From assembly GCF_002968285.2 (NCBI RefSeq), contig NZ_CP134400.1, positions 5,332,001-5,396,000 on the forward strand: 64,000 bases of DNA, read 5' to 3'. The DNA comes from Mycobacterium sp. ITM-2016-00318. GTDB taxonomy: Bacteria; Actinomycetota; Actinomycetes; Mycobacteriales; Mycobacteriaceae. A program made the position numbers and the translations under genes. Within the stretch, counting starts at the first letter, position 1, and each line of letters opens with the position of its first letter. Of the stretch, positions 9,301 through 17,724 are shown one piece after another. Below the pieces are notes generated by a model. The model saw only the letters and a list, made by a program, of their open reading frames with translations. It did no database searches and had not been told where the DNA came from.

Positions 9301-10517
9301 CGAGCGGTGCGTTCCACGCGGACCACCGCGATGTCGTCGGTCAGTCCGCCGTGAGCCTGCGCGCGCTGCGCGGCCTCACCGATCAGCGCGTCGACGAAGT
9401 CCGGCCCGGGAAGAGCGGCGTGCTTACGGGCCAATTCGAGCAGCCCCTCCTCGCCGAGACGCATGTTGCCCGTTCCTGCGTGGCCCTCGAAGAGTCCGTC
9501 GGTCAGCAGTACCAGTCCGGTGCCCTGCGGCCACTCCACCAGGTGATAGTCCCATCCGCCGGTCTGCAGCCCCAGCGCCGGGCCACCGGGGGGCTCCAAC
9601 CAGTCCACGGTTCCATTGCCGTGCAGCAACATGCCGGGATGCCCGGCCCGTACCGCGCGGAACTGGGAGGCCTCCGGCGGGATGGCGAGGCTCAACACGG
9701 TCGCGAAGATGCCCTTCCCCGCGCGTTCGGTTCGAAGAATCCGCTCCAGCTCGCGCATGCGGTCGGGGCCGCGCAGCCCGGCGAAGGTGAGGGCACGCCA
9801 GGCGATCCTCAATGCCACGCCCAACGCCGCCTCGTCAGGTCCGTGACCGGCGACGTCGCCGATCATCACGTGCACGGTCCGGTCCGGGGTCTGCACGAAG
9901 TCGTAGAAGTCGCCGCCGAGCAGGGTGTTCTCCCTGCTGGGCACATACCTTGCGATGATTTCGACGCCCGGGTTCTCGAGTAACAGCGGTGACGGCGAGA
10001 GGCCACGTTCGAGCCGGGAGTTCTCCATGGCCCGAAGCTGGCTGGCGTGCAGTTCGACCGCGGTGGCCTCCGCCCTTTTGCGTTCGATCGCATACAGCAC
10101 GGCGCGTCGCAGCATCTCGGGCTCGACGCGGCCCTTGACCAGGTAGTCCTGCGCGCCGGAAGCGACCGCCGACATGCCGAAGTGTTCGTCGGAAAGGCCG
10201 GTGAGCACCACGATCGGAATGTTGGGGTTGGCGCTCCTGATGCGCTCGAGCGCCTCCATTCCACTGGCGTCGGGCAGGTTGAGGTCGAGCAGCACGCAGT
10301 CCGGTTGCCCGATCGCCAACTCGCGTTCGGCGTCGGCCAACGACGGGGCCCAGGCACAGGTGATGTCGGCGGCGGCGTCGGCGATCAGCTCTTCGACGAG
10401 GATCGCGTCGCCACGGTCATCCTCGACGAGCAGCACAGACAGCCAATGTCCGCCCGCGGTACGGACCGAAGCGGGGTCCCGGGCAGGGCTGTTCTGCGGC
10501 TCAACCGGCGCGCGCAT
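9297..10517 (-). CDS. Receiver-SpoIIE (PP2C) phosphatase, RsbU-like
   Basis: A 406-residue protein with a response-regulator receiver domain (about 25-150; VEDDRGD pocket, phospho-acceptor Asp78 in VLLDLNLP, Lys in YLVKGR), a helical linker and a C-terminal PP2C/SpoIIE domain. The catalytic metal-binding motifs are LGGDFYDF, MIGDVAGHGPDEA, VLLTDGLFEG and GGLTDDIAVV. Phosphorylation of the receiver should control dephosphorylation of a STAS antagonist. It is the first gene of the minus-strand operon with the kinase and the single-domain regulator. The STAS and anti-sigma genes at 6390-7234 are its probable downstream targets. Confidence 0.88.
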   Translation of the reverse strand: MRAPVEPQNSPARDPASVRTAGGHWLSVLLVEDDRGDAILVEELIADAAADITCAWAPSLADAERELAIGQPDCVLLDLNLPDASGMEALERIRSANPNIPIVVLTGLSDEHFGMSAVASGAQDYLVKGRVEPEMLRRAVLYAIERKRAEATAVELHASQLRAMENSRLERGLSPSPLLLENPGVEIIARYVPSRENTLLGGDFYDFVQTPDRTVHVMIGDVAGHGPDEAALGVALRIAWRALTFAGLRGPDRMRELERILRTERAGKGIFATVLSLAIPPEASQFRAVRAGHPGMLLHGNGTVDWLEPPGGPALGLQTGGWDYHLVEWPQGTGLVLLTDGLFEGHAGTGNMRLGEEGLLELARKHAALPGPDFVDALIGEAAQRAQAHGGLTDDIAVVRVERTAR

Positions 10518-10647
10518 GGGTGATCACGTCCTTCACGAGACTTACCTAACGTCACCCGGTCGCGCGACCCTCTGCTTTAGTGACAACGCCTCAGAGGATA
10601 CCCAGCCAAGGTGTGGCCCGCCGCACAGCGTCCCCCGACGCTCGCCT

Positions 10648-10653
10648 TATCGT
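10648..10653 (+). promoter_or_regulatory. -10 box of a leaderless transcript (acyl-CoA dehydrogenase pair)
   Basis: TATCGT fits TANNNT and is six bases before the ATG at 10660. No Shine-Dalgarno sequence precedes this ATG, so a leaderless start is likely. It drives both dehydrogenase genes. Confidence 0.45.
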
Positions 10654-10659
10654 GACTGC

Positions 10660-11853
10660 ATGAGTACACCTGCCCACGCGGATCACGTGGCCGGTTTGGC
10701 CAAGAAGGTCGTGGCCGAGCACGACCCGAAATCCGTCCCCATCCCGGAGTTCCTCGGTGCCTGCTATGACGCCGGGCTCTCGTGGGTGCACTTCCCCGAG
10801 GGCCTGGGCGGCCTCGGGGTCTCCCGCGGTCTGCAGGCAGTCGCCGATGGCATTTTGCAGAGCGCGGGCGGTCCCGTGCCGCTCGGCCTGAACCCCATGG
10901 GCTACGGCATGGCAGCGCCGACGATCCGGGAGCACGCGCAGAGCGACGAGGTCAAGAGGCAGTGGCTGCGGCCGCTGGCCACCACCGACGACCTCTGGTG
11001 CCAGCTGTTCTCGGAGCCGGGCGCGGGTTCGGACCTGGCCGGGCTGGCCACCACGGCGGTTCCCGATGGAGAGGAGTGGATCGTCAACGGCCAGAAGGTG
11101 TGGACCAGCCTGGCGCACCGGGCCCGCTGGGGTCTGCTGCTCGCGCGCACCAACCCCGACGTGCCGAAGCACAAGGGCCTGACCTACTTCGTCGTCGACA
11201 TGCACGATCCCGGCGTCGAAACCCGGCCCCTGCGCCAGATGACGGGGCAGGCGGAGTTCAACGAGGTCTACTTCACCGATGCGCGGATCCCCGACAAACA
11301 CCGGCTCGGCGATATCGGCAACGGCTGGAACGTCGCGATGACCACGCTGATGAACGAACGCACCGCGTTGGGCGGCAGCGCGAGCCGGCGTGGCGCGGGC
11401 ACGATTTCGGAGGCCGTGTCGCTGTGGGCGTCGCGGCCGCACCGGCAGACCCCGGTGCTCCGTGACCGGCTCACCCAGCTGTGGCTGCGCTCCGAGGCGC
11501 AGCGCCTCACATCCGAACGGTCACGCGCCTCGGCGGGTGTCGGAGGTCCGGGCCCGGAAGGTTCGATCGGCAAGCTGGTCGGCGCGGAGCTCAACCAGCA
11601 GATCTACCAGTTCTGCATGGATTTCCTTGGGCCGGAAGGACTTCTGTACCACGGCTATGACAGCGGAGCGCGCATCGGCGAGAAGGATTGGCAGGGCCCT
11701 ATTCAGCAGCGGTTCCTGCGCAGCCGCGCCAACACCATCGAAGGCGGCACCTCCGAGGTGATGCGCAACATTCTCGGTGAGCGAATCCTCGGACTGCCGG
11801 GCGATCTGCGGGCGGATGCAGGCATGCCGTGGAAGGAGATCCCCCGTGGCTGA
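10660..11853 (+). CDS. Acyl-CoA dehydrogenase (FadE-type, first of pair)
   Basis: A 397-residue flavin acyl-CoA dehydrogenase. The FAD/substrate block WCQLFSEPGAGSDLAGL, the VNGQKVWTSLAHRA segment and the C-terminal NTIEGGTSEVMRNILGERILGLP are all standard. It would oxidise an acyl-CoA thioester to the 2-enoyl-CoA. In mycobacteria FadE proteins encoded side by side often form alpha2beta2 heterotetramers acting on bulky acyl chains such as sterol side chains; the downstream gene is the likely partner. The start at 10660 is chosen from the leaderless promoter and family length; a much longer upstream frame exists but lacks homology. Its stop overlaps the next start by eight bases. Confidence 0.87.
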   Translation: MSTPAHADHVAGLAKKVVAEHDPKSVPIPEFLGACYDAGLSWVHFPEGLGGLGVSRGLQAVADGILQSAGGPVPLGLNPMGYGMAAPTIREHAQSDEVKRQWLRPLATTDDLWCQLFSEPGAGSDLAGLATTAVPDGEEWIVNGQKVWTSLAHRARWGLLLARTNPDVPKHKGLTYFVVDMHDPGVETRPLRQMTGQAEFNEVYFTDARIPDKHRLGDIGNGWNVAMTTLMNERTALGGSASRRGAGTISEAVSLWASRPHRQTPVLRDRLTQLWLRSEAQRLTSERSRASAGVGGPGPEGSIGKLVGAELNQQIYQFCMDFLGPEGLLYHGYDSGARIGEKDWQGPIQQRFLRSRANTIEGGTSEVMRNILGERILGLPGDLRADAGMPWKEIPRG

Positions 11854-13093
11854 GGAGCTTGCGGATCAGCCCCGCAATCAGGCTGAGGAGCTTGCGGATC
11901 AGCCCCGCAATCAGGCTGAGGAGCTTGCGGATCAGCCCCGCAATCAGGCTGAGTTCATCTTCACCGACGAGCAGGCACAGCTGCGTGCGGCGGTGCGCAA
12001 GTTCTGTGCGGAGAACTTCGACGAGCAGTCGGTGCGCAACCTGATGGAGTCCGACCCTCCGTTCGACCCGAAGGTGTGGGCGCGGCTCGGCGCCGAACTC
12101 GGTGTGCTCGGCCTCTCTGTTCCTGAGGCCGACGGCGGTGTGGGCGGCACGCTCGTCGACCAGGCGGTCGCCGTCGAGGAATTGGGCGCATCGCTGGCGT
12201 GCGGCCCTCTGTTCGGCACCGTGTTCCTGTCGATTCCGGCCCTGGTAGCGGCGTCTGCGAGCCAGGCGCGTGACGGCCTGCTGGCCGATCTGGTGGAGGG
12301 CGGACGCACCGCGGCCTTCGCCGTGCCGGACCATGCAGGCGCGCTGGGCGACGTGACGGTGACCGTCGACGGTGATGCGCTGACCGGCACCGTCGAGCGG
12401 GTCGTCGACGCGGGTGCGGCCGACGTCCTGCTGGTGGCCGCGCGGAACTCCGACGGGATCGTGCTGTACGCCGTCGACGCCTCGGCGTCGGGTGTGCAAC
12501 GCACGCCGCTGGGCACCCTCGACCTGACCCGACCCCAGGCGACCGTCGAGTTGTCCGGCGCAGCCGGCATTGTCGTCGCCGGTGCCGACGAGGCCGACCG
12601 CGTCATCACCCACGCGCTGCAGGTCGGTTCGGCGCTGCTGGCCGTCGAGCAGGTCGGCGCGGGTCAGCACCTGCTCGACCTGTCGGTCTCCTACGCGAAG
12701 TCGCGACTTCAGTTCGGCAGGCCGATCGGGTCGTTCCAGGCCGTCAAGCACAAGCTTGCGGACCTGCTCCTCGATCTCGAGCACGCCCGCTCGACGGCGT
12801 ACCACGCGGTGTGGGCACTGGCGGACGGCACCGACGATCCCGCACTCGCGGTGAGCATCGCGCAGGCCACCGCGTCAGCGGCGCTGGCCAAGATCGCCGC
12901 GGACACCGTCCAGGTGCACGGCGGCATCGGCTTCACGTGGGAGCACCAGGCACACCTGTACTTCAAGCGCGCCACCACCGACGCCGCGCTGCTGGGCAGT
13001 GCAGAGGAGCACCGGTCACGGGTTGCCGAGCTTGTGCTCGACACCGCGAAAGTCGACCGGATGCCGCGGGTGGCCGACGGCACGCTCGCCTGA
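11846..13093 (+). CDS. Acyl-CoA dehydrogenase (FadE-type, second of pair) with repeated N-terminus
   Basis: A 415-residue dehydrogenase, probably the smaller-domain partner of the gene before it. The GTG at 11846 follows GGAAGGAGAT with five bases spacing and overlaps the previous stop. The first 34 residues are three exact copies of AEELADQPRNQ, after which normal FadE sequence begins (FIFTDEQAQLRAAVRKFC). Later blocks include YAKSRLQFGRPIGSFQAVKH, VQVHGGIGFTWEHQAHLYFKRA and SAEEHRSRVAELVL. VHGGIGFTWEH is typical of FadE subunits with an altered active site. The charged repeat is not part of the known fold and may be a flexible leader. Confidence 0.85.
   Translation: MAEELADQPRNQAEELADQPRNQAEELADQPRNQAEFIFTDEQAQLRAAVRKFCAENFDEQSVRNLMESDPPFDPKVWARLGAELGVLGLSVPEADGGVGGTLVDQAVAVEELGASLACGPLFGTVFLSIPALVAASASQARDGLLADLVEGGRTAAFAVPDHAGALGDVTVTVDGDALTGTVERVVDAGAADVLLVAARNSDGIVLYAVDASASGVQRTPLGTLDLTRPQATVELSGAAGIVVAGADEADRVITHALQVGSALLAVEQVGAGQHLLDLSVSYAKSRLQFGRPIGSFQAVKHKLADLLLDLEHARSTAYHAVWALADGTDDPALAVSIAQATASAALAKIAADTVQVHGGIGFTWEHQAHLYFKRATTDAALLGSAEEHRSRVAELVLDTAKVDRMPRVADGTLA
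11849..11947 (+). repeat. Three perfect tandem copies of a 33-bp in-frame repeat
   Basis: The unit starts GCTGAGGAGCTTGCGGATCA and is 33 bp long; copies lie at 11849-11881, 11882-11914 and 11915-11947 with no mismatch seen. Each codes for AEELADQPRNQ. The array begins inside the stop/start overlap of the two dehydrogenase genes. Perfect identity points to recent expansion or active homogenisation, so copy number may vary between strains. Confidence 0.95.
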
Positions 13094-13097
13094 TCGG

Positions 13098-13988
13098 CTA
13101 GACGGGAAGCGTTGTGCCGGTTTCTTTTTCGGCGAACTCGAAGAGTTTGGCGGCGGCATCATAATCGCAGGCCACCGCTGACCGCCCGATCAGCACGGGT
13201 CCTCCCTTGAGGCCCCACCTGCCTTCGATGCCGACGTAGGCACCGGGCGGTATCGGCTCGCTGATGCAGTAAAGGCTCGTCGCCGCGCCCGCGTCGATGT
13301 CGTTGCCGAAGACGTTGGCCAACCGCTTGACGACCTTGTCGGCGACGGTGATGAGCGGGCTGTCGGAGATGCTCGAGAGGTTCGACGACACCCATCCCGG
13401 ATGGGTCAGCTGGCTGACGACGGGCGAATCCGCCGCCCGCAGACGGCGATCGAGCTCCAGACCCCACAACATCACGGCGAGCTTCGACCGCGCATATGCG
13501 CCCATCGATGTCCACTTGCTGGTGCGCAGGTGCATGTCGTCGAGCCGCAAGGTGGCTCCGCGGTGCGCCTGCGAACCGACGTTGATGATCTGCGAACGAA
13601 CCTTCGGGAAGATGAGGTTCGTCAGCGCGAATGGGCCGAGAAGGTTTGTGCCGATGGTCGTTTCGAACCCATCGACGGTCTCCTGGCGGTCCGCAGTGAG
13701 CATGCCCGCGTTGTTGATCAGGATGTCGACGTCGTCGTCGAACGCGTCGGCGAACGCCCGCACCGACGACAGGTCGGCCAGGTCGACCTGTGCGATGGAC
13801 GTGGAACCGCCGATCTCCTTCGCGCGCTGGGCACCGAGCTCGGTGTTGCGCACCGCCATGACGACGTGTGCGCCGGCCCTGACGAGCGCTCGGGCGGTGC
13901 CGAGACCGACCCCATTGGTCGCACCGGTCACGACGACGCGCTTACCTGCAAGATCGCCCAGCCGGTCCGTGGTCCACTCCGCTGTCAC
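13098..13988 (-). CDS. Short-chain dehydrogenase/reductase (SDR)
   Basis: A 296-residue NAD(P)-dependent SDR. The cofactor motif is TGATNGVGLG, the structural motif NNAGML, and the catalytic Ser with YARSK as Tyr-x-x-x-Lys; the region HPGWVSSNL follows as in classical SDRs related to retinol-dehydrogenase-like proteins. The basic residue in AVRNTE after strand two suggests NADP(H). The substrate is unknown. It overlaps the next minus-strand gene by four bases (its ATG/GTG region and the stop at 13985), so it is co-transcribed with the FAD oxidoreductase upstream. Confidence 0.83.
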   Translation of the reverse strand: MTAEWTTDRLGDLAGKRVVVTGATNGVGLGTARALVRAGAHVVMAVRNTELGAQRAKEIGGSTSIAQVDLADLSSVRAFADAFDDDVDILINNAGMLTADRQETVDGFETTIGTNLLGPFALTNLIFPKVRSQIINVGSQAHRGATLRLDDMHLRTSKWTSMGAYARSKLAVMLWGLELDRRLRAADSPVVSQLTHPGWVSSNLSSISDSPLITVADKVVKRLANVFGNDIDAGAATSLYCISEPIPPGAYVGIEGRWGLKGGPVLIGRSAVACDYDAAAKLFEFAEKETGTTLPV

Positions 13989-15121
13989 GGGGTCAGGTTA
14001 ATCGGTCGGTTGTCGCGGACGCCGCGGTAGATGCCCCAGCGCACGATCACCGGCATCAGCACCCGGTCGAACGACCAGGCGGGGAAACGGAACGCCTGCC
14101 CTTTGGGGGTGAAGACCTCGAGGCCGTTCGGCTGGACACCGAGCACCGAGCCCCAGCGCCGCTTCGGCGCCCGGTAGGCGCGCAGCGGCTTACCCGCGTA
14201 TGCGGCCTTCACGTTGTAGGCGAGAATTCCGTCGCCCCGGTTCCGGGCCGAGCTGCGCAGCGGGTCGGTCGCCGCGACGTCGCCGACCGCGAACACGTTC
14301 GGGTGGCCGGGCACCTGCAGCTGCGGAGTCACCGTGACGAAGCCCCGCTCGTCGAGGAGTTCGGCGGGCAGCCAGTCCGTGTTGGGCCGAACCCGGCCGA
14401 TCGCCCACACCACCGCATCGGCCGAGGACGGCGGCTGCCCGGTGCTCCATTCGACGGGCTCGCCGGTGATCTCGTCGCAGTCGAAGCCTGCGGGTATCAC
14501 AGCGCGGTGGCCGGGATGTAGTCCCACGCCGGCGTCGCCGAGCCGCCGCCGCACCTTCTCCCAGATTCCGGGGTGGTGCGAGGGCAGCGCGCGCTGGCCG
14601 GGAAAGTACAGGTCGACCCGTTTGTCGGGCCACGTGGTGGCGATCTGGGCCGCGCTGCTGATCGCGGCGGCGCCACCACCGACGACGATGACGGATCCGG
14701 CGTCGGTCAGCCGGGTGTGCGCGTGGCGCAGGTCTTCGCCGATCTCCTTGTGCGACTGCAAGTTCGGTGTGCGCCAGAAGCCATTCGTGACACCGGTCGA
14801 GATGACGAGGGCATCGAAGTGCTCGTGAATACTGGCACCGTCGTCACCACGGACGGTGACGATGCGGGCATCCAGGTCCACACCGATGAGCGTGCCGTGC
14901 ACGGTGCGCACCCGGTCGAGCGCCCTGAACCGGTCGAACGGAATCCAGTTGGCTCTGGCCCATTCCTCGGGCCGCGACAGCCGCCAGCCGAGTTCCTGAC
15001 CGCTGACCAATGCGGGCTTGGCCGATATGCCAACGACGTCGAAGTCTTTGGCCAGCCGGATGGCGGTGAGGACGCCGCTGTCGCCAAGTCCGGCGATGAC
15101 GACGCGGTGGCGGCTGATCAC
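13985..15121 (-). CDS. FAD-dependent pyridine-nucleotide oxidoreductase (NDH-2/AIF-like)
   Basis: A protein of about 378 residues with two dinucleotide folds: VVIAGLGDSGVLTAIRLA at the N-terminus for FAD, and VIVVGGGAAAISSAAQIA in the middle for NAD(P)H. NVFAVGDVAATD near the C-terminus is the second FAD contact. The overall layout is that of type II NADH dehydrogenase/apoptosis-inducing-factor-like flavoproteins. The first motif reads GLGDSG rather than GxGxxG with a final Ala/Gly pair, which is mildly unusual. I place the start at the GTG at 15121; an in-frame ATG at 15166 would add 15 residues and would overlap the divergent gene's start. A partial IdeR-like site lies between the two genes. 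Confidence 0.72.
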   Translation of the reverse strand: MISRHRVVIAGLGDSGVLTAIRLAKDFDVVGISAKPALVSGQELGWRLSRPEEWARANWIPFDRFRALDRVRTVHGTLIGVDLDARIVTVRGDDGASIHEHFDALVISTGVTNGFWRTPNLQSHKEIGEDLRHAHTRLTDAGSVIVVGGGAAAISSAAQIATTWPDKRVDLYFPGQRALPSHHPGIWEKVRRRLGDAGVGLHPGHRAVIPAGFDCDEITGEPVEWSTGQPPSSADAVVWAIGRVRPNTDWLPAELLDERGFVTVTPQLQVPGHPNVFAVGDVAATDPLRSSARNRGDGILAYNVKAAYAGKPLRAYRAPKRRWGSVLGVQPNGLEVFTPKGQAFRFPAWSFDRVLMPVIVRWGIYRGVRDNRPINLTP

Positions 15122-15137
15122 ACCGTTGAGGCTGCCA

Positions 15138-15156
15138 TATCGGAGGGCTAACCTAA
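15138..15156. promoter_or_regulatory. Possible IdeR (iron box) half-site
   Basis: Thirteen of 19 bases match the IdeR/DtxR consensus as I remember it (TTAGGTTAGGCTAACCTAA), and the right half GGCTAACCTAA (15146-15156, allowing the central GG) is perfect. It overlaps a possible -10 (TAACCT, 15149-15154) for the small exported protein and the start region of the divergent FAD oxidoreductase. The left half is poor, so binding is uncertain. Confidence 0.4.
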
Positions 15157-15164
15157 GAGCCACC

Positions 15165-15425
15165 ATGACGCACTCACTGCGAAGGCTGACGGCGGCGGCA
15201 CTGTCGGCAGCGGTGCTGGCCGCGGTTCCGATGGCCGGGGTCATCGTGTTCACGCCTGCGATCAGTTCGGCATGCCTACCCGGCGAGACCGCGGGCGCCG
15301 ACGCATGCGCAGCGTTCTGTCTGCCCGGCAAGGCGCTCGACGTCGCCACCGGGTTGTGTGTGCCGGTGCCCAATCCCGCGCCCAACGGCGTGAACCCGCC
15401 GATCTATCCGCCGGACTCTGCCTAA
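15165..15425 (+). CDS. Small exported Cys-containing protein
   Basis: An 86-residue protein not recognised as a named family. Residues 1-36 form a signal peptide (MTHSLRRL, then an Ala/Val/Leu core ending ISSA before Cys37). The mature peptide is about 50 residues with four cysteines (CLPG, DACAAFC, GLCVP) and a Pro-rich tail (PNPAPNGVNPPIYPP). The sequence around Cys37 is not a good lipobox. CLPG occurs twice, suggesting a small internal duplication. It is divergent from the FAD oxidoreductase and sits beneath a possible IdeR half-site, so an iron-linked role is conceivable but unproven. Confidence 0.65.
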   Translation: MTHSLRRLTAAALSAAVLAAVPMAGVIVFTPAISSACLPGETAGADACAAFCLPGKALDVATGLCVPVPNPAPNGVNPPIYPPDSA

Positions 15426-15442
15426 CGGTTCTTGTCGGTGCT

Positions 15443-15458
15443 TCGAACTAGTGTTCGA
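15443..15458 (+). promoter_or_regulatory. Perfect LexA SOS box
   Basis: TCGAACTAGTGTTCGA matches the actinobacterial LexA operator TCGAAC-N4-GTTCGA at every defined base; the arms extend one more base each way (C...G). It ends three bases before the ATG at 15462, so LexA bound here would block the DUF222/HNH gene directly. Confidence 0.85.
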
Positions 15459-15461
15459 AGT

Positions 15462-16862
15462 ATGAGTTCGGTTGGCCTTGATAAGCGCATCGATGAGATG
15501 AGCGCGATGTTTGAGGCGGCGCTCGCCGAACCTGTGGACGGAACGGCTGCTGAGCGCGCTGCCGCGGCCCAAAAGTGGGAGGTCTTCAAACGTCGGTGCG
15601 CGGTAATGGATCACCGCATCGTGGTCTCGCTGGGGGAGCTGCCGGTTGAGGAGTTGGGTGAACCGTCGATGGCCGCGGCGTTGTCCACGCTGTTACGGAT
15701 CTCGCGCGAGGAAGCAAACCGCCGGATCAAGGAAGCCAAGGATCTGGGGCCGCGCGTGGCGCTGACCGGCGAGCCGCTGGATCCGATGCTGTCCAACACC
15801 GCGGCTGCGCAGCTGCGCGGCGACATCGGGTTCGAACACGTGAAGATCATCCGGAAGTTCTTCAAAGACTTGCCTGGTTTCGTCGATCACGACACCCGCG
15901 AAGCCGCCGAAACCCAACTCGCCGAGTTGGCGTGCGGGCTGGGGCCCGACCAATTACGCAAGGCCGCTGACCGGCTGGCGATGATCCTCGACCAAGACGG
16001 CGAACTATCAGACGCCGACCGGGCCAAGCGCAGCTACTTCACCAAGGGCAGGCAGCGGGCCGACGGCATGAGCGAGTTTCGCGGTTGCGCGGATGCCGAA
16101 CTGTCCGCACTGCTCGACGCGGTGTTCGCCAAGTGGGCGGCACCGGGGATGTGCAACCCCGATGACGAAGCCCCCGGTGTGGACGGCGAGCCCAGCCTTG
16201 AAGCGATCAGAAAAGACCTACGCACCGCCGGGCAGCGCAATCACGACGCCCTCAAAGCCCTCTGCCGAGCCTTGTTGGCCTCCGGGCAACTCGGCAGCCA
16301 CAAGGGACTGCCGATGACGATGGTCGTCTCCACGACTCTCAAAGAGCTGCAATCCGGTGCAGGTCATGCCGTCACCGGCGGCGGCACCCTGCTGCCGATG
16401 CGCGAGGTCATCAAGCAAGCCGCCGCGGCCCACCAGTACCTGTGCGTGTTCGACGACCACACCGCAGAGGCGCTGTATCTGGGCCGGGCGAAACGACTCG
16501 CCTCCAAGGCCCAACGCCTCGTGCTCTACGCCCGCGACCGCGGCTGCACATTCCCCGGCTGCACCGCACCGGCGTATCACAGCGAGGCACACCACCGCAA
16601 CGGCGACTGGTCCCAGGGCGGACTGACCAACATCGACGACCTCACACTGGCCTGCGGCACAGACAACCGCCGCGTCAAACCCGGCGGCTGGACAACCCGC
16701 ACCCGCGCCGACGGCCGCACCGAATGGCTGCCACCGCCGAACCTCGACACCGGGCAGCGACGCGTCAACAACTACCACCACCCCGAGCGCTACCTCATCC
16801 CCGACGAACACGCCACCGAAAACAGCGAGGGCGACGAAGACGGCGAGAGCGACAAACCCTAG
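15462..16862 (+). CDS. DUF222/13E12-family HNH endonuclease-like protein, SOS-controlled
   Basis: A 466-residue protein of the mycobacterial 13E12 repeat family. A helical DUF222 region fills roughly residues 20-330 ([46 protein letters not shown]). The HNH domain follows: [19 protein letters not shown]...[14 protein letters not shown], with the CxxxC pair, AHH and Asn expected of an HNH zinc/nuclease centre. The acidic tail ([12 protein letters not shown]) is low complexity. Several M. tuberculosis 13E12 genes are in the LexA regulon, and here a perfect SOS box touches the start codon. The function of the family is not established; DNA cleavage or repair is inferred. It overlaps the convergent hydrolase by four bases. 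Confidence 0.88.
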   Translation: MSSVGLDKRIDEMSAMFEAALAEPVDGTAAERAAAAQKWEVFKRRCAVMDHRIVVSLGELPVEELGEPSMAAALSTLLRISREEANRRIKEAKDLGPRVALTGEPLDPMLSNTAAAQLRGDIGFEHVKIIRKFFKDLPGFVDHDTREAAETQLAELACGLGPDQLRKAADRLAMILDQDGELSDADRAKRSYFTKGRQRADGMSEFRGCADAELSALLDAVFAKWAAPGMCNPDDEAPGVDGEPSLEAIRKDLRTAGQRNHDALKALCRALLASGQLGSHKGLPMTMVVSTTLKELQSGAGHAVTGGGTLLPMREVIKQAAAAHQYLCVFDDHTAEALYLGRAKRLASKAQRLVLYARDRGCTFPGCTAPAYHSEAHHRNGDWSQGGLTNIDDLTLACGTDNRRVKPGGWTTRTRADGRTEWLPPPNLDTGQRRVNNYHHPERYLIPDEHATENSEGDEDGESDKP

Positions 16863-17683
16863 GACTGCAAGAACTTCAGCAGGTCGGCGTTGATGACGTC
16901 GGCGTGGATTGTCGGCATGCCGTGCGGAAGGTCCTTGTAGGTCTTGAGGATTCCGTTGGCCAGTAACTCGGCCGACTTCGGTCCTGCCGCCACATACGGG
17001 ACTATCTGGTCGTCCTCGCTGTGCATGACCAGGACGGGGATCGTGATCTTCTTCAGGTCCTCGGTGAAATCGGTCTGCGAGAACGTGACGATGCCGTCGT
17101 AGTGCGCCTTGGCTCCGCCCATCATTCCCTGCCGCCACCAGTTCTCGACGATCGCCTCCGACGACTCGACGCCGGGGCGGTTGAAACCGTAGAACGGGCC
17201 CGATGGCAGATCGCGGTAGAACACCGAACGGTTCGCGGCGAGTTGGGCCTGCAGATCGTCGAATACGGCCTTCGGCAGTCCCTCGGGGTTGGCGTCGGTC
17301 TTCACCATCAACGGCGGCACCGCGCTGATGAGCGCCGCCTTCACCGCACGACTCTCGCCGTGGCGGGCCAGATAGTGCGCGACCTCGCCGCCGCCTGTCG
17401 AATGCCCGATGTGGATCGCGTCGTGCAGGTCGAGGTGCTCGACGACGGCCGCGAGATCGTCGGCGTAATGGTCCATGTCGTGGTTGTCGGCGACTTGCGA
17501 GGACCGTCCATGGCCGCGCCGGTCGTGCGCGATCACGCGGTAGCCCTTCGACAGGAAGAACAGCATCTGGTTGTCCCAGTCGTCGGCCGACAGCGGCCAG
17601 CCGTGGCTGAAGACGATCGGCTGACCCGAGCCCCAGTCCTTGAAGAAGATCTCGACGCCGTCGTTCGTGGTGATGGTGGGCAT
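16859..17683 (-). CDS. Alpha/beta hydrolase, cofactor-free haloperoxidase-like
   Basis: A 274-residue alpha/beta hydrolase of the non-haem chloroperoxidase/esterase group. Features in order: [16 protein letters not shown] with the oxyanion-hole [14 protein letters not shown], the nucleophile elbow GHSTGG, the acid in [10 protein letters not shown] and the catalytic His near the C-terminus ([10 protein letters not shown]). HxGxSTGG with DRRGHGRS is the classic signature. Such enzymes hydrolyse esters or form peracids; the physiological substrate is unknown. It starts at 17683 and stands alone, convergent with the DUF222 gene. Confidence 0.85.
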   Translation of the reverse strand: MPTITTNDGVEIFFKDWGSGQPIVFSHGWPLSADDWDNQMLFFLSKGYRVIAHDRRGHGRSSQVADNHDMDHYADDLAAVVEHLDLHDAIHIGHSTGGGEVAHYLARHGESRAVKAALISAVPPLMVKTDANPEGLPKAVFDDLQAQLAANRSVFYRDLPSGPFYGFNRPGVESSEAIVENWWRQGMMGGAKAHYDGIVTFSQTDFTEDLKKITIPVLVMHSEDDQIVPYVAAGPKSAELLANGILKTYKDLPHGMPTIHADVINADLLKFLQS

Positions 17684-17724
17684 GACGACGACTCTAGAGA
17701 GTCACAGCAGCGGCTGGGACCGCG

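Noticed and set aside
7678..9354. A 558-codon open frame on the plus strand opposite the histidine kinase
   Set aside because: It is antisense to a clear CHASE3 kinase; its protein has no recognisable motif and shows the composition of a GC-rich shadow.
10174..10659. A 162-residue N-terminal extension of the first acyl-CoA dehydrogenase
   Set aside because: It reads antisense to the receiver-phosphatase gene, is Ser/Arg-rich and is absent from the family; the ATG at 10660 has a leaderless promoter.
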